Shown: in pieces, positions 44,012 through 55,787 of the stretch
Numbering within the stretch: the first letter of the stretch is position 1
Layout of the letters: every line of letters begins with the position of its first letter
NCBI GenBank assembly: GCA_002897115.2
Contig: BCIH01000003.1
Span: 558,246 to 622,245 of the forward strand
Length of the DNA: 64,000 bases
Direction: 5' to 3'
From: Prototheca cutis
Taxonomy: Eukaryota; Chlorophyta; Trebouxiophyceae; Chlorellales; Chlorellaceae
Position numbers and translations under genes: made by a program
Notes under the pieces: model-generated
Database searches by the model: none
Seen by the model: only the letters and a program-made list of their open reading frames with translations
Told to the model about the DNA's origin: nothing

Positions 44012-46397
44012 TCAGAGACAGCGGAGGGCGAGCCTGCAAAGGGACACGCCTGGCCATGCCGGGGTGAGTGCCCTGCGCGGGGTCAAGCCTTGCAGGACTT
44101 GCCGGACTGCAACGGCATTTGCTCGGGGAGTCTGAGGCGCTGACGGCGGCCGCCGCCGACGGATGAGCGTGCGGCAGCGGACGTCGTTCCACGTTGCCAG
44201 CTGTTCGCCCGTGGCACTGCCGTGCCTGCGCAGGGCAGGGTGCCGGTCTAAGAAGCCGATGCACGGCCGCCACCATGCCGGCGGCTTGCCGTTGTTGTTA
44301 GGACTGCTGAGGGCCTGCTGTGCGCAGCTGGTCGACCGCGCCGTTGAAGAAGTGCTCGATGGTAATGAGGGGGGTGGCGTTTCCACGGTCGACACCGGTG
44401 GTCCGAGCGATGACAAGAATTGCTGGACCGTGTGCTGGTTGCCTGAAATATTCTGCCGGCTCTCGTGAGCCATGCGTCTGGCAGCTGCCGCTCCCGGCCG
44501 GCGATCAAACACCAAGTCCCGGCCAAACCCCGTCAGCGGGCGTTCCGCCGGCAGGAATTGGTCACGAGGAATGGCGTCAACTTCACGCTCGATGAGGTCC
44601 ACGGGAAACGCCTCGTACGGGTGCGCCTCTGCCATGTGTCGGCGGTGGCGGTGGCTTGAAGCCGCCAGCGCTGCCAGTACGGCTGCCTCGGCCTCACGAT
44701 TCGCAATGGACGCAGCCTCCGCAGCGATCAGCGCCGGCAAAGGCGGTGTCGGGGTTGCCGGGTTGGTCAACTTCATGGGCGGTACTGCGGCACGGCGGAC
44801 GGCTTCCAGTTCGTGGTTGTGCCGCAAGAGGTCGGCGGCGATCTCGGCACAGGTCGCGCACGTCGCAAACACCCGGCGCAGCGGGGCATGCTCGCTGTCA
44901 TCCATGAGATGTCGGATCGCGCCGGCGACCAGGGGCCGGCCGCCCAGCGGCAGCGTCGCCACCGCACACGCCGCAGGGGTTAGGGGGTCAACCGTCTTGG
45001 CCGCACGCCGCTTCTTCCTGTGTTTGTGGCTCGACGATGGCGGTGCAAAGGCTGGTGGCGGATGACGTAATGAATTTTGGCCAGCATCGGCCACACTGCT
45101 CGATGATGATGTGGCTGTCACGGCGGTAGCAGCCATACTCTCAGCACGGGTTTCACAGCCCTCCTGCAATGCCACCTCCTCGCGGCCCCCATTCCCTCCT
45201 CGGTGGCCGCCGTACTGGAGCACAGCAACCACGGCCAGCAGCGCAGGAGAAGCCCGGCCGTAGGTGAATCGGTAGTCGGATACCATGCCCTTGCCATACA
45301 TGTTGAGGACCCACTCCAAGCCCTGTTGATAGAGGGTGGAATGTGGGACATCTGCAACGCTTGCTTTCTTGTTTTGAGTCTCGTGCCCCTTTCCTCCCCT
45401 CAGGAAAAGAATCCCCAACAACTCCCCACACATAAGGAACGAGTGACAACCCAAGCAAAAAGCGCCACCTCGCCATAACCCAAACAAGCAGTCGAGGCGT
45501 GCCTGGACGTAGAGCTCGGCATTAGGGGGCCCAAGCACAGCTGGAATGGACTGCGGGCGTTCTAGGGCCTCAGGGTCGTCGGGAACGGGGCTGGGCTCTG
45601 GTCCAAAGGCCCAGCCCGAGACTCTTGTTTCGCCCTCAGCCAGGGGCCGCACACCCCGGCGCTGCTCATAGCTGCGCCACAGCAGCGCGGCTAGCAGCCG
45701 CCGGTTCAGCACCAGCGAGCCACCGGGACCTCTATGCGTGAGGTGGCGTGCCGCCGGGGTCACGGCCTGCCGCCTCAAGTCCAGGAACAACTCCCACAGC
45801 CCCGGCCGATCACCCGCCGACAGCACCAAGCCCTGGAGTGTGTGTGTGTGTGTTTGGGGGGTGGGGGGTGCTGGTGATGCTGCTTGACTGTGGTGTTCCA
45901 TTTGCTAGGGTTGTGTCCACGGAGTTCAACAAATCGTCTCTCTCCCTCTGTGGCACTCCCGCCCACCCACTCGCACCTCCAACCCCCAATCCCACACAGT
46001 CAAACAAGCACAGACTTGCCTGTACGGCCGGGAGGTAGTCGTTTCCCGATGCGAGCACGGACAGGAGGCAGAGGTCTAAGCCCAGGAATGTGGCATCGCC
46101 ACCCAGGGGCTTCCACGACGCGGCAAGCAGCTCTCTGGAAAAGGCCTTGATGGCCGCCGGGCGCGTGGCCAGAGTTGGGATGTCCTGCTCGCCGACGATA
46201 AATGTTCCTGGGTGCCGACTGACGAGTGCGATGAGGTACAGGTCTGAATCGCCGCCGAGAATCACATGCACGTCGCCGGGGGCCGGCACCGGTCGGACCA
46301 CAGGGCCACGCTGGTGCAGACGATGCAGGATCTTAATCTCGCCCTCACCCTGTAGATATGAAGAGTGACAAGGGGGCTGTTGAGGGTAGGCTGGGGG

Positions 46398-46459
<62 letters not shown>

Positions 46460-47200
46460 GTCAGGGCCCAGCCAGGTGCATCCCCTGAGCTGTGCCTTGA
46501 CCGTTAATCCTGTTGCCAGTTCCCCTCCCCTCCAACAATGCCCATGCCTCGTAACGGCCACAGCAACCTTGACGGTGGAGTCGGAGAGTTCGATGGTCAG
46601 CCGGCCGTACTTGTGTTGGTGCAGTTTGCGGGCAATGTAGACCAGCAAAGAGGCATGCAGGTCGAGCATGAAAAGCGTGCCAGGGGTCAGGGCCAGGCGG
46701 GATAGCTGTCCCGTACCGGGTGGGGTTCCGCTGGCTGCCCCACCGGCCTCGCCAGTGGATTCCGGCTCAAAATCTTTCATCTTACTCCTCCTCCTCCTGA
46801 CATGCATGGCATGAGCTGGGTTCGCATTGGGATGAAGAGCGCAGGCCGCACCAGGCCGTGGGCACCAAAGTCCCAGGACCCTCACGCACCGATGGACTAC
46901 AGTCGCAACCCCTCCAACTCCTTCAACATCGCACCTCTGCTCGAGCAGCTTTGCCAGTGGTGCGGGGCCATCGAGAGCAATAACCACGCGTTTCCTGGGG
47001 CGCAGCTCGGCAATGTAGTCGTCGAGCCGGGCATGCAGGCGACGGTGGAAACTGGCGGGGTCCTTGTACCGGCGCAGGATGGTGTGCAGAGTGGCGTTGA
47101 GATCGATGTACAGATGGTCCACGTGCTGCTCCGGGTCCAGGCGACAAAACGCTTCGGGGTACTCCTTGCGGATCCAGGAATTGAACCCTGGGATACCCAT
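44012..47200 (-). CDS. XRN-family 5'-3' exoribonuclease-like protein, divergent
   Basis: Five minus-strand exons: 47200-46935, 46796-46568, 46349-46020, 45832-45469, 45351-44012; phases match, about 842 residues. XRN active-site blocks occur in order: MGIPGFNSWIRKEYPEAF, LYIDLNATLHTIL, VVIALDGPAPLAKLLEQRRR (last part across the first joint), SDSTVKGEGEIKIL (across the second joint), ILGGDSDLYLIAL and SGNDYLPA, then QQGLEWVLNMYGKGMVSDY. The acidic residues of the metal sites are kept. The C-terminal 350 residues are unlike XRN1/XRN2, with low complexity and basic stretches, and end in LRCL. The intron after the fourth active-site block uses either a GC donor (CAG/GCAAGT at 46020) or a weaker GT; the GC choice fits better. 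Start ATG 47200 is the family start. Confidence 0.8.
46391..46458. repeat. Poly-G tract (about 65 G) in XRN-like intron
   Basis: G run, broken once by A near its left end, in intron 46567-46350; poly-C on the sense strand, ending about 40 nt before the acceptor. Assembly length is doubtful. Confidence 0.9.
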
Positions 47201-47980
47201 GGCGATGACGAGGATGGTCCAGGGGCGGGCATGCACGAGGTCCCACGCGATCGCATCAATGTGCGCAAGAAAGTTCGAGTTTGGAAACGCGTCACGAATG
47301 TGTCAATGACGACGTAATGACAGGGCTTGCCGTCATGCATGCATGGCCTTGTCACTGTGAGGCCAAGCAACCCGGTCGGGCACTGCCACAGCTGAACTGA
47401 CCAAAGACTCACACGCCCAATTGCTTGACACAAAAAGGCTTTTCCATGAAGTGATCCACTCGCTGAAATGCGGCAGATATCGGTTATTTGGCAGTAGTCT
47501 GTCTGATGCATCATAGCTCACCGCGAAATGTTCACCCATGCATGTTCACGAGCGAAATCCCTGTGCACTGGCAATTCGGTCCCGATCCCATCAACCAAAA
47601 AAGCAGTGCCGAAAATGCCGATTGGCCTAGTTACATCATAATTGCAGGGTCCTGCTTACGTACTTTCACCGCATCAAAGAAGTTTCAGTACATTCATCAG
47701 TCGGAGGAGACCTTTCGAAGGCCTGCCCTCACTGGTTAGAGGGTGCCCTCTGGGCATTCTCGCGGGCCTCCAGGTGAGGTTACTCCATGCGTGGTACATT
47801 CACCTGGTTTGCTGCTCATGCACCGCGGCTTTTGTGTTTGACGACGCATTCCTGTGCCATGAGACAAGAAGGTGTTTTACGGATTGGGCTGGGACGGGAG
47901 AGATTGGTATCCTTTCGATGTGATCACTGGGGTGGATGAGACGGAGGTGCCAAGCCCCATCCTGCAGCAGTTGCAGCACG
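47201..47980. promoter_or_regulatory. Divergent XRN-like / SEC11 promoter region
   Basis: 780 bp between diverging start codons. No gene or motif recognised; both promoters and 5' UTRs should be inside. Confidence 0.4.
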
Positions 47981-49024
47981 ATGGACGCCGTGCGATCGGC
48001 GGTATCGGAGGTGAAGAGGATGCCAGTACGAAATCTTTTATTGCAAGCTGTCAACCTAGGTGAGGAGCCACCGCCGGTGGTGCGTATGTGTTCCTGGATC
48101 AGTGAGTTGATCTTGACAAGATTGGTGGGCAATCGTTTCTCTTCGCAGGCACAATTATTACGTCGGCACTCATAATATGGCGATTCCTCATTCTTGCTTC
48201 CGGGAGCAAGTCTCCAGTACGAGGAGATTTGCAGAGTTGGTGGGCACTTGAGCATGTTTGCATGGATTCCAAGAGAACAGTTGTCCGCAGCGCCACTGTG
48301 CAGCAGCTTCTGCGCCTCCTTGCCCCACTGTGCAGCAGCTTCTGCGCCTCCTTGCCCCACTGTGCAGCAGCTTCTGCGCCTCCTTGCCCCACTGCGACCC
48401 GCACCATCCACCAAATAGCCAATTCTTTGTTCCCATGCAGATTGTGGTGGTGCTCAGTGGCAGCATGGAACCGGGTTATTATCGAGGGGACATCCTGTTT
48501 TTGAATCAGCCTCAGACGCCGTTAAACCCGGGCGACATTGTCGTGTTTGATACTGGCGTGCGTGATGTGCCAATCGTCCACCGGATCATCAAGCTCCATC
48601 AGCGCAGCGGCAACACCAGCAGCATAGACGTCCTCACCAAGGTGAGTCGGACTCGTTTGTTGATGGTGGTAGTACAGTGGGAGTAGTGCCTCGATTGCGT
48701 GCATGCAAGGATTGCAATCCACGCCCCGAACACCTCGCTCTCTACTGCAAAAATATATCTATGCATGCATGACGTGCCGGAATTGAACAGAAATGCAAGT
48801 CCCTTCAACAACCATAAACACTGCAGGGCGACAATAACTGGGGTGACGACCGGAGCCTGTACCCACCGGGCATGCGGTGGCTGCATCGGGAGCATGTCAT
48901 GGGCCGTGTGATGGGATCCCTGCCGTACATCGGCCGCCTGACCATCGTGATGAATGATTACCCGCTGGTCAAGGTGCTCCTCATTCTCGGACTGGGTGTC
49001 TTTGTCCTCACCAGCAAAGAATGA
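47981..49024 (+). CDS. SEC11: ER signal peptidase catalytic subunit SEC11
   Basis: Four exons, 47981-48059, 48149-48216, 48441-48641, 48827-49024, matching phase, 181 residues, the standard SEC11 length. The N-terminal membrane anchor is TIITSALIIWRFLILASGS (exon 2). Catalytic Ser57 lies in VVVLSGSMEP, His96 in DVPIVHR, and the Asp pair in KGDNNWGDD (about 118-124); the end GSLPYIGRLTIVMNDYPLVK and LGLGVFVLTSKE is typical. This is the protease of the signal peptidase complex that cleaves signal peptides in the ER lumen; Ser and His match the eukaryotic Ser-His-Asp type. The second intron contains three copies of a 32-bp minisatellite. ATG 47981 fits the family N-terminus. Confidence 0.95.
48294..48393. 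repeat. 32-bp minisatellite, three copies, in SEC11 intron 2
   Basis: Unit begins CACTGTGCAGCAGCTTCTGC and repeats at 48294, 48326 and 48358 with almost no divergence. The period is not a multiple of three, so it is not coding. The near identity suggests a recent expansion. Confidence 0.92.
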
Positions 49025-49451
49025 GCCGTGGCGGCTGCTGCTGGGTCCCACTTTCTGTACCTGCTCCCATGTCTGCGGTGGTTGGAGTGCTGCAAACAGG
49101 GCTTTACAGGTGAAATTGAGGAGTTTTCTCTTGTGGGCCACATACTCCATGGCAGCCCCAACTGATCCGGGTGTCGGTAACGCAGCATGGCCCGTATCGG
49201 CCTTGGCACTCTAAGGAACACTGGGACTCTCGTGTGCAAACGAAAACAGAGCCAGGGTGGCACAACATGGACCAACAGCAGCGTTGGCTGATGTGTTCGC
49301 CGTGGCGTTCCACGCGCTACGGTGCATTCCTGCACGAGCCAAGCAAGCAATTGATGCTGCCCCAGCAAGTGATCACTGCTGCTCGGACAAAGCGGTCCGG
49401 ATGCAGCGCCTCTCCTCCATGTTCCCTTCGGCACTAAGGGGACTCGTGCAG
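49025..49451. other. Intergenic, convergent 3' flanks
   Basis: 427 bp between SEC11 (+) and the PPR gene (-) stop codons; nothing recognised. Confidence 0.4.
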
Positions 49452-51910
49452 TCAACCGCTGCGCATCTTCTCCATGCCTGCCGAGTGGCGGTGTGCTTTC
49501 AGCATCGCCTCCTCACGCTCAAGCCGGGCCCCGAGCCGGGCCTGGAGACGCGTGTCGCCCGTGCGCACCGCAGCCTCCCGCGCCTTCCTCAGGCTGACGA
49601 CATCCGGTGGGGGCCAGCCTTCGCCGCCTTCCATGCGCCGCAGCACACGCAGGGCTTCCTGCGGCTCACCCAGTGCCAGATACAGACTCATCAGCGCATT
49701 GCAGGGCGATGCCGCGCGGCGCGTGTCCTCGCACAGAACGCTCCGGACCCGGGCAAACACCGCCTCCCCGACGCGCCGCACAAACCGGCGCGCAGGGCCC
49801 ACGGGCAACGTGGGGTGCCCGCCCTGAGCGTTGCGAGAAATGTGCAGTGGGTGTGGCAGTGGCGGCGGCAGCGCAGCCCCCGAAAACGTAGAGGTGCTTG
49901 CTGCGGTGTTTGGCCCTCCCCGCGCCCCCGCCCGCGGCCGGGGTCCTGATTCCCTAGCTGCTTCTGGCCAACCATACTGGGCGCAGGCCAGGATTGAGGT
50001 CGCGGTGTGTGCGTTCAGGGGCACACCGGCCCGCCGTGCGGCCCGCAGCGCGTCACGCACCGCGGGCATTCCCTCGCCCAGCCGCGTGGCGCAGCGCAGT
50101 TGCGACACCAGCGTCCAAGAATCCAGCACGTGGCCGCACTCGCCCAGCAGGCGGGCCAGCAATCGTCCGAATTCGCCAGGGCCGCAGCTTTCGGCATAGC
50201 CCCGGAGCAACGCATTTCGCTGGATGACGTCAGCCTGATCATCCTTGCCAACTGGTGTGCTCTGTGTGTGTGGTGGGGGGGGGGGGGGGGGGGGGCCTGG
50301 GTGACCATGCCGTGAGCCGGTGTTGATCAGCGGTCGGTCACCACCCAAATCAACCACCATGCAACCCTAATATAATGGCCAGAAAAAACCCTCTGACCAA
50401 ACCAAACCCACATTTGGGTCGCCGGCATCAGGGTAAAGAAACTTGAGAAAGCCTAGGGCTTCCTCTGCGAGGCCAGCCTGACCCAGGAGTCTGAAAATCA
50501 GCGTGCACATCTGCTGCGAGGGCCGGATGCCGTCCTGGTCCATGCATCGACAGAGCGCCGGGGTCAAGTGCCAGCCGCCGGCGGCCTGCAGTGCCTGCAG
50601 CGCCAGGACGTACAGCGTGCCGTTCATGCCCGGCAGCCGGCGGGGGCCACCCAGCGGGAAGGGTGCGCCCTGGGCGCTGTTTTCCTCGCCCAGCCAGTAC
50701 CAGCCCTGCAGGGGCCGGTCCGCCCATGCGCCACTGAGGTCGGCCCCATTGTATGCTGGCGACGCCGCCCAGCCCCTTGCGTTCCCGGTACCGTCGCCGT
50801 CGGCAGTACCATCCACAGCTCCAGTGCCATTCCCATGGACATCGCTAAAGGTCCAGACGCCGCCCATAACTTCGTCGTACTCTTCGCCGTCCAGGCCTGT
50901 TCGGCCAAACACATAGTTGCGCCCGCGCAGGCCCTGGAGCCAGTGTCGAAACTCGTGAAAGGCCTTGAGCGCAGCCTTGGGCCGGCCCAGTCGCAACGCC
51001 GCCTCCATGACATACCCCACCGCAAAGTGCGTCACGGTGTTGTGCTCAGAAGCGTACGCCTCGGCCAGCGCCGCCTCGCCCGCCGCCACATCCCCCGCCT
51101 CGCAGTGCGCGCGGACCAGGTGGCTCAGTGCGTACGCCGAGTTCAGCAGTCGCGGGTCAGCGCGGGCGAGGTGCGTCCACGCCGCCTGCGCCAGCGCGGG
51201 CCGACCCGCCAGCGCACAGGCCTCCACGTACTTGGAGAAGGTGTGAGATGTCGCGCGGCCGCAGTCGTGCAGCCAGGAGAAAAGCCGGGCGCTCAAGTCC
51301 ACCCGCCGCCGCTGGCCCAGCGTCTGTGGGTTTTAATGCGGGGCGCGCTGTGATGAATTCCATACGTGTCCTTCATTGCCAGTGCCATGCAAGAGGACGC
51401 GCGACTTCACGTGCCAGGCTCCGCGCCAAATTGCCCCGAACAAACTACAGCGGGGCTCCACCACACCCATCGTTCACCAGTCCCCCGCCGTGCCTTGATG
51501 GCCCAGTTGAGGCCCTGAATGTGGATGTTGCCCAGGAGCTCCTCGTCCCAGCCACCACCCAGGACGTGCGACACGACACGGGCCTGCTCGTCAACGATTT
51601 CCTCCGTGCTCATCCAGCGCCGGGGTTTGGAACCCGGACTATACGGTTCCTTGTACTCCTCCCAATCCCCGCTGCCGTCGGTCCAGTCGCGCTGGAAGGA
51701 GCCCTTGGACGCGCCCCGGCCTTCCATGGTCTGCATACCGCCCCGGGAGCCCCGCCCTGCGGCGGGCAGCTGCTGCCTGGCGGGGCCAGTGAAGGGACGG
51801 GGCTGGCGCCGGCGGCCTGTGGGGACGGCAAGCAAGGCCCGACTGCCCTGCCGCAGACTCGGGGCACCAGCGTACGGCAGGCTGGACAGGTGGGCTGCAA
51901 CTAAAGTCAT
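49452..51910 (-). CDS. PPR-like organelle RNA-binding protein
   Basis: Minus-strand exons 51910-51467, 51323-50412 and 50243-49452 join in phase 0, about 715 residues. The first 50 residues are Arg/Ser/Ala-rich with few acids, a likely plastid or mitochondrial targeting peptide. Helical-pair repeats of PPR/TPR style follow: THTFSKYVEACALAGRPALA style turns (TFSKYVEACALAGRP; NSAYALSHLVRAHCEAGD; THFAVGYVMEAALRLGRP), LCRCMDQDGIRPSQQMCTLI, and in the third exon RNALLRGYAESCGPGEF and CNALMSLYLALGEPQEALRV. The motifs are degenerate, so the RNA target cannot be read. About 60 residues rich in Pro/Gly in exon 3 (about 49830-49950) could be a retained in-frame intron. Upstream of exon 3 the intron has a C-tract on the sense strand. 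Confidence 0.72.
50274..50296. repeat. Poly-G tract (about 22 G) in PPR intron
   Basis: Poly-C on the sense strand, about 30 nt before the acceptor of intron 50411-50244. Confidence 0.88.
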
Positions 51911-52445
51911 GATAACAAATGTGCGCCGGGGGGCTGTAATGGCAAGGAGGCCGAGGGCATGGGCCTCTCGACCTCTGCGGACTCGCTCAACTCACGGGAG
52001 GACCGCAGAACGTCCCTGACGAAGGTTGGACGCGATCATCAGGTAGCCCAAATTCCTAAAGTGCATGAACATGCGCACACGCCTATGGGCTTGCGGGCTA
52101 TGGCGCGCAGGACGACAGAGGCAATGTTGGGCCCCTGTCCCAGGCGAGCTCGGATGGGGTGGGCAACTGGTCTCGAAATCCCCATCGTCGGTGCTGAGCC
52201 GCCACATGGACCAAAAACCACAGATCCCACAAGGGGGCAACAAGATCATTTTTACAACATGCATAACAACTGCCAACATACATGCTACAATATCGTATAC
52301 AGAAAACGACGTGGGCGTAGTGGAACGGCTGCAGCCGCCGGCAACAAATCGAATGGGTATGGACAAAGACATGCAGGGGCTGGAGCTTGCCGCAATGTAA
52401 ACTCTCTCCACGACGAAAGAAAAAGGCGCTGGTGCACCAGAACCT
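51911..52445. other. Intergenic, tandem minus-strand genes
   Basis: 535 bp between the lipase stop and the PPR start. No gene recognised; lipase 3' UTR and PPR promoter expected. Confidence 0.4.
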
Positions 52446-54352
52446 TTACGCCTCGGTACTCTCCTTCCCAGAGGCGACAGCCGCCGCCTGCTGGCCACTG
52501 GAGTCTCTGCCATCACTTTGGTTGCCACCTCCCGGGGCGCTTGGGGCTTGTTCGCTTCCCGCCGGCTCGCGCACGTCGCCATCCTTTTCCATCACCTGAC
52601 CCTCCTGCTGGCCTGCATCCTCATCTCGTGCCGTGGTTTCTCCCAGCGCCTCGGCCATGGCGTCCGAGTCGATAAAGTGGTCAGATACGATGGTGGCCGT
52701 CAAGCGCATCCGCCGCAGGACCGGGGCCGAGGGGTCGGCCAGCAGCACGCGCCGGGGGGCGCCGTGCTCGTCACGTGCCACCAGCACGATGCGCCCGGGG
52801 ACAAATGGCTTGTACACCCCCGTCAGACTGCGCCGCTTTGGCAGCTCTGGCTGCTCAGTCAGGCCGTCGGCCGACGTGCTCTTGTCCCCCGACCGCGCCA
52901 CCTCATCGGCGCTCGATGCCGCAGCGTGCAGCGCTGCTGTCTCTCGTTGTGTCTCCTCCTTGCCGTTGGTCTTGCGTGGAGGCTTGGCTGTTGCAACAGC
53001 CGCCTTGCCTGCCACGCCCTTCCCACGGCCACCGCTGCTGCCGTGATCATCCTCTGCTTTACTGTTGCGTGGCAGGAGATTGCTAAGAGCGTTGAGCAGC
53101 TCCAGGGCTCTAGGAATGCCCTCCTCATTGGCCACCGCCTCCCAGTCAAACTCCGCCAGCTGTTCCAGAAACCTGAGGTTTGGGGGGGTCACCACGGTTC
53201 CTTTCCGTCAACCAGCAGTGCGATTCATGGTCCGGACAGGTGCCAGCGCAAGGACATCGACTCACATTGCCAGGCTCTCGGCGCACATCCGCGGCACGAT
53301 GTCATCCCCATGAACCACACTCAGCACGATATCTGTAATTGTTTTGTGGGCAGGAAAGGGTGTTCGGAGGTCGGATTTGCACCAGCAAGCGCCCTTGCTG
53401 TATACACATGACATTCCCCACACGGATACATTCCATTTTAGGCAGCACCACCAAACACTCTGCCTCTGGCCCCGTGCCTCGTGACCATCAAGGACTGGCA
53501 TGCCACACCCCAAGGACCCACAAAAACATCCACTCCTTCACCACCCGCGCACCCTGGCAGTCCTCGGCGAGGCTGAGATCCATGCAGGGTGGCGGCTCGT
53601 ATGCAAAGCACTGCAGCAGCGGAGGGTGCATGCCCCGGCGCTTCAAGTACGCGGTCAGCAGCGCCGCGATCCCGGCACCAAGCGAGTGTCCCACGATCGT
53701 CACGTGATAGCCTGGCGCGGAAATGTGTTCGTGGACTCGAACTCAATTGGGTGGGAACCAGGCTGGGTTGGGGTGGGGACAAGCTCAGCGACGGGCTCGG
53801 ATGCACGCAAGAAATCAGGCGCTGACTGCCAATTGCCTTCGCATGCGCCATGTCACCCCAGCTACACAAGCAGACCTGCATCGTGAAAGGGCATGAGCAG
53901 CGAGCGCGCCCGGTCCTTGAGGAATCCCACGGCCTTGCACATGCCAGAGTGGCAGAGGATGTCCTCTTGCTCATCAAAGGCCTCACCTGCAGCAGGGGGG
54001 TTTGCGCAATAAAAGTTCACAATAGGAGTGTTTGGCATCGAGGGTGCAGCTGCTGTGCACACCAGTCCTGCAGTCTTGTCATTCTTTCTTCTTCCTTGCA
54101 CCCCCGCAAACACAACCTGGAATAAGGGTCAGCCCCGAAAAACAGTCCCCTTTTTCAAAACTGCACTGCTTCAGCCCTACCCGTGGCCAGCACATCCATG
54201 AAGACGTCTTCGGGACTGGCAGTGCCCCGGATGGTGAGTAGGACCTCCTTGTGCTCCTCACTCACTGCACAGAAGAAAGCGGGGCACCCCGTCTGGATGT
54301 CGGGGTCGAACGATGCAAATACCAGGACGTACCCTGCATTGTGTGTGTGTGT

Positions 54353-54401
<49 letters not shown>

Positions 54402-55452
54402 CGGGCTGGGTGCGACGACCACCGGGCTGGTGCATGTGTGGTGACTAATGGCAGTCAACCCCCCATCTCCCATGGGGATGGATTTTGCACTGCTGAGTGA
54501 AGCCCCTCCAACAACAGCGCACCGTCGTCGGCGAGAAGCCCAGCCAGCAGATGCTCTGATGTGACATCGTAGACCATGTTGGCGTACTTGCGGTATCGCC
54601 GCAGCGGCTGCAGGAGCTCCTCGGGCGCAGGGTCTCCCTCCTCCACCAGCGAGGGCAGTGGGTGCTTGCAGTCCTCGCAGTACATGTAGTACAGCCGCGC
54701 AGCGAGTTCCTGGGTCCGAAGCCGTGGGTCCGTCAAAAGATCAGCAATAGCCGGATTCTCCTCCTTCATCCTGTGTGCTTTTGTGTGTTTTGAGTTTGGG
54801 GGAGTCACATGTGTTTGTGTGTGCATGAGTGAGGGAGAGAGGGGGCCACGCCCATGAGATTCTCCGAGGACTTCATTCGTTCCAGCAACCGCTGAGCCAT
54901 GACAATGCCCACCGCTACTTGGTGGCGCTGCACCTGTCTACCAATCTATCCCACGAGGCAAACCCACTTTCCAAAGGAGTACGCCAGCTGGCGCAGGATG
55001 TCCCAGGCCCCTGATTCCATGCCGTCTGGCTTGGGGACATACTCCCACACCGAGTCTGTGGCCTCGGGCTGCTGGTGCAGCAGGCTGCGCACCAGGACAA
55101 AGCCCGTTCGCGCGACGGTGCAGGCCAGCATGGTGCGCCAGGCCACGCCCAAGGGACGAGAGGGGCCCAGGGAGTAGGCCATCACCGCCAGCTCTGCGCC
55201 CACCACGATCCTGCCCCCCAGGGGAGAGAAGGTGAAGGCGACGCCCTCCACTACAAGGGGTTAAGAGGGTGGGAGGGATGCGGGGACCTGACAGGGATTG
55301 ATTCAATGCCAACGTCATTCTACATGATGCGAGAAGGTGTCATGAATCGTGCCATGCCACGTACACACGGCATGGGCGAGGCGCGCGATCAGTGCCGTTG
55401 CCAGGAAGGCCGTCTGCCTGGCCGCGCCCTTGGCCCGGCCCAGGACGGTCAT
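52446..55452 (-). CDS. Class 3 lipase, sn1-diacylglycerol-lipase-like
   Basis: Minus-strand exons: 55452-55365, 55250-54964, an unresolved short exon near 54896-54840, 54770-54460, 54333-54181, 53986-53876, 53711-53553, 53332-53266, 53172-52446. From 54770 on, all phases agree. The lipase core reads RRYRKYANMVYDV, EVLLTIRGTASPEDVFMDVL (oxyanion strand RGT), then YHVTIVGHSLGAGIAALLTA with the nucleophile Ser in GHSLG, and IVLSVVHGDDIVPRM with the catalytic Asp region. This order matches fungal-type class 3 lipases and diacylglycerol lipases. The C-terminal 150 residues hold a conserved KPFVPGRIVLV block and a low-complexity acidic tail; the N-terminal part (VAFTFSPLGGRIVVGAEL) is less clear. 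It should hydrolyse acylglycerols; substrate unknown. Confidence 0.82.
54343..54401. repeat. GT repeat plus poly-G tract in lipase intron
   Basis: A short (GT)n run (54340-54352) followed by about 49 G. On the sense strand this is poly-C then (CA)n leading straight to the acceptor AATGCAG at 54334. Confidence 0.9.
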
Positions 55453-55787
55453 CGAGCCGCGTAACGCCCCTCAACTCGTTCTAAATCAATTGTAATGATG
55501 TGGTACTGGTGACGAGGTACATGTGCAGCCCTGCATCAGTGCTCATCGTATGCACACTGGGGGGTTTAACTCGTATTTTACCACCAGCGTCGGTTTTCCG
55601 AATCCACCGCTTCCCTCCAGGCCCCTGGTTTAGAGGCATGCCGAGGCGGCCGGCAGGCACATAACAATTCCCAACACTGTACAGTTTTGAACACAAGACA
55701 GATGCATTTCCTCTTGCTGGGTGCCCGGATCGCTGGGTTTTTGCTGCAAGGGTCATGAGTGGGGTCGTCCCGGAGAGCTAGCGCTTT
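55453..55787. other. Intergenic, tandem minus-strand genes
   Basis: 335 bp between the AI-2E permease stop and the lipase start; nothing recognised beyond promoter/UTR space. Confidence 0.4.

Noticed and set aside
48294..48393. Direct repeats considered as a CRISPR-like array
   Set aside because: Tandem repeat without spacers, in a nuclear intron; a simple minisatellite.
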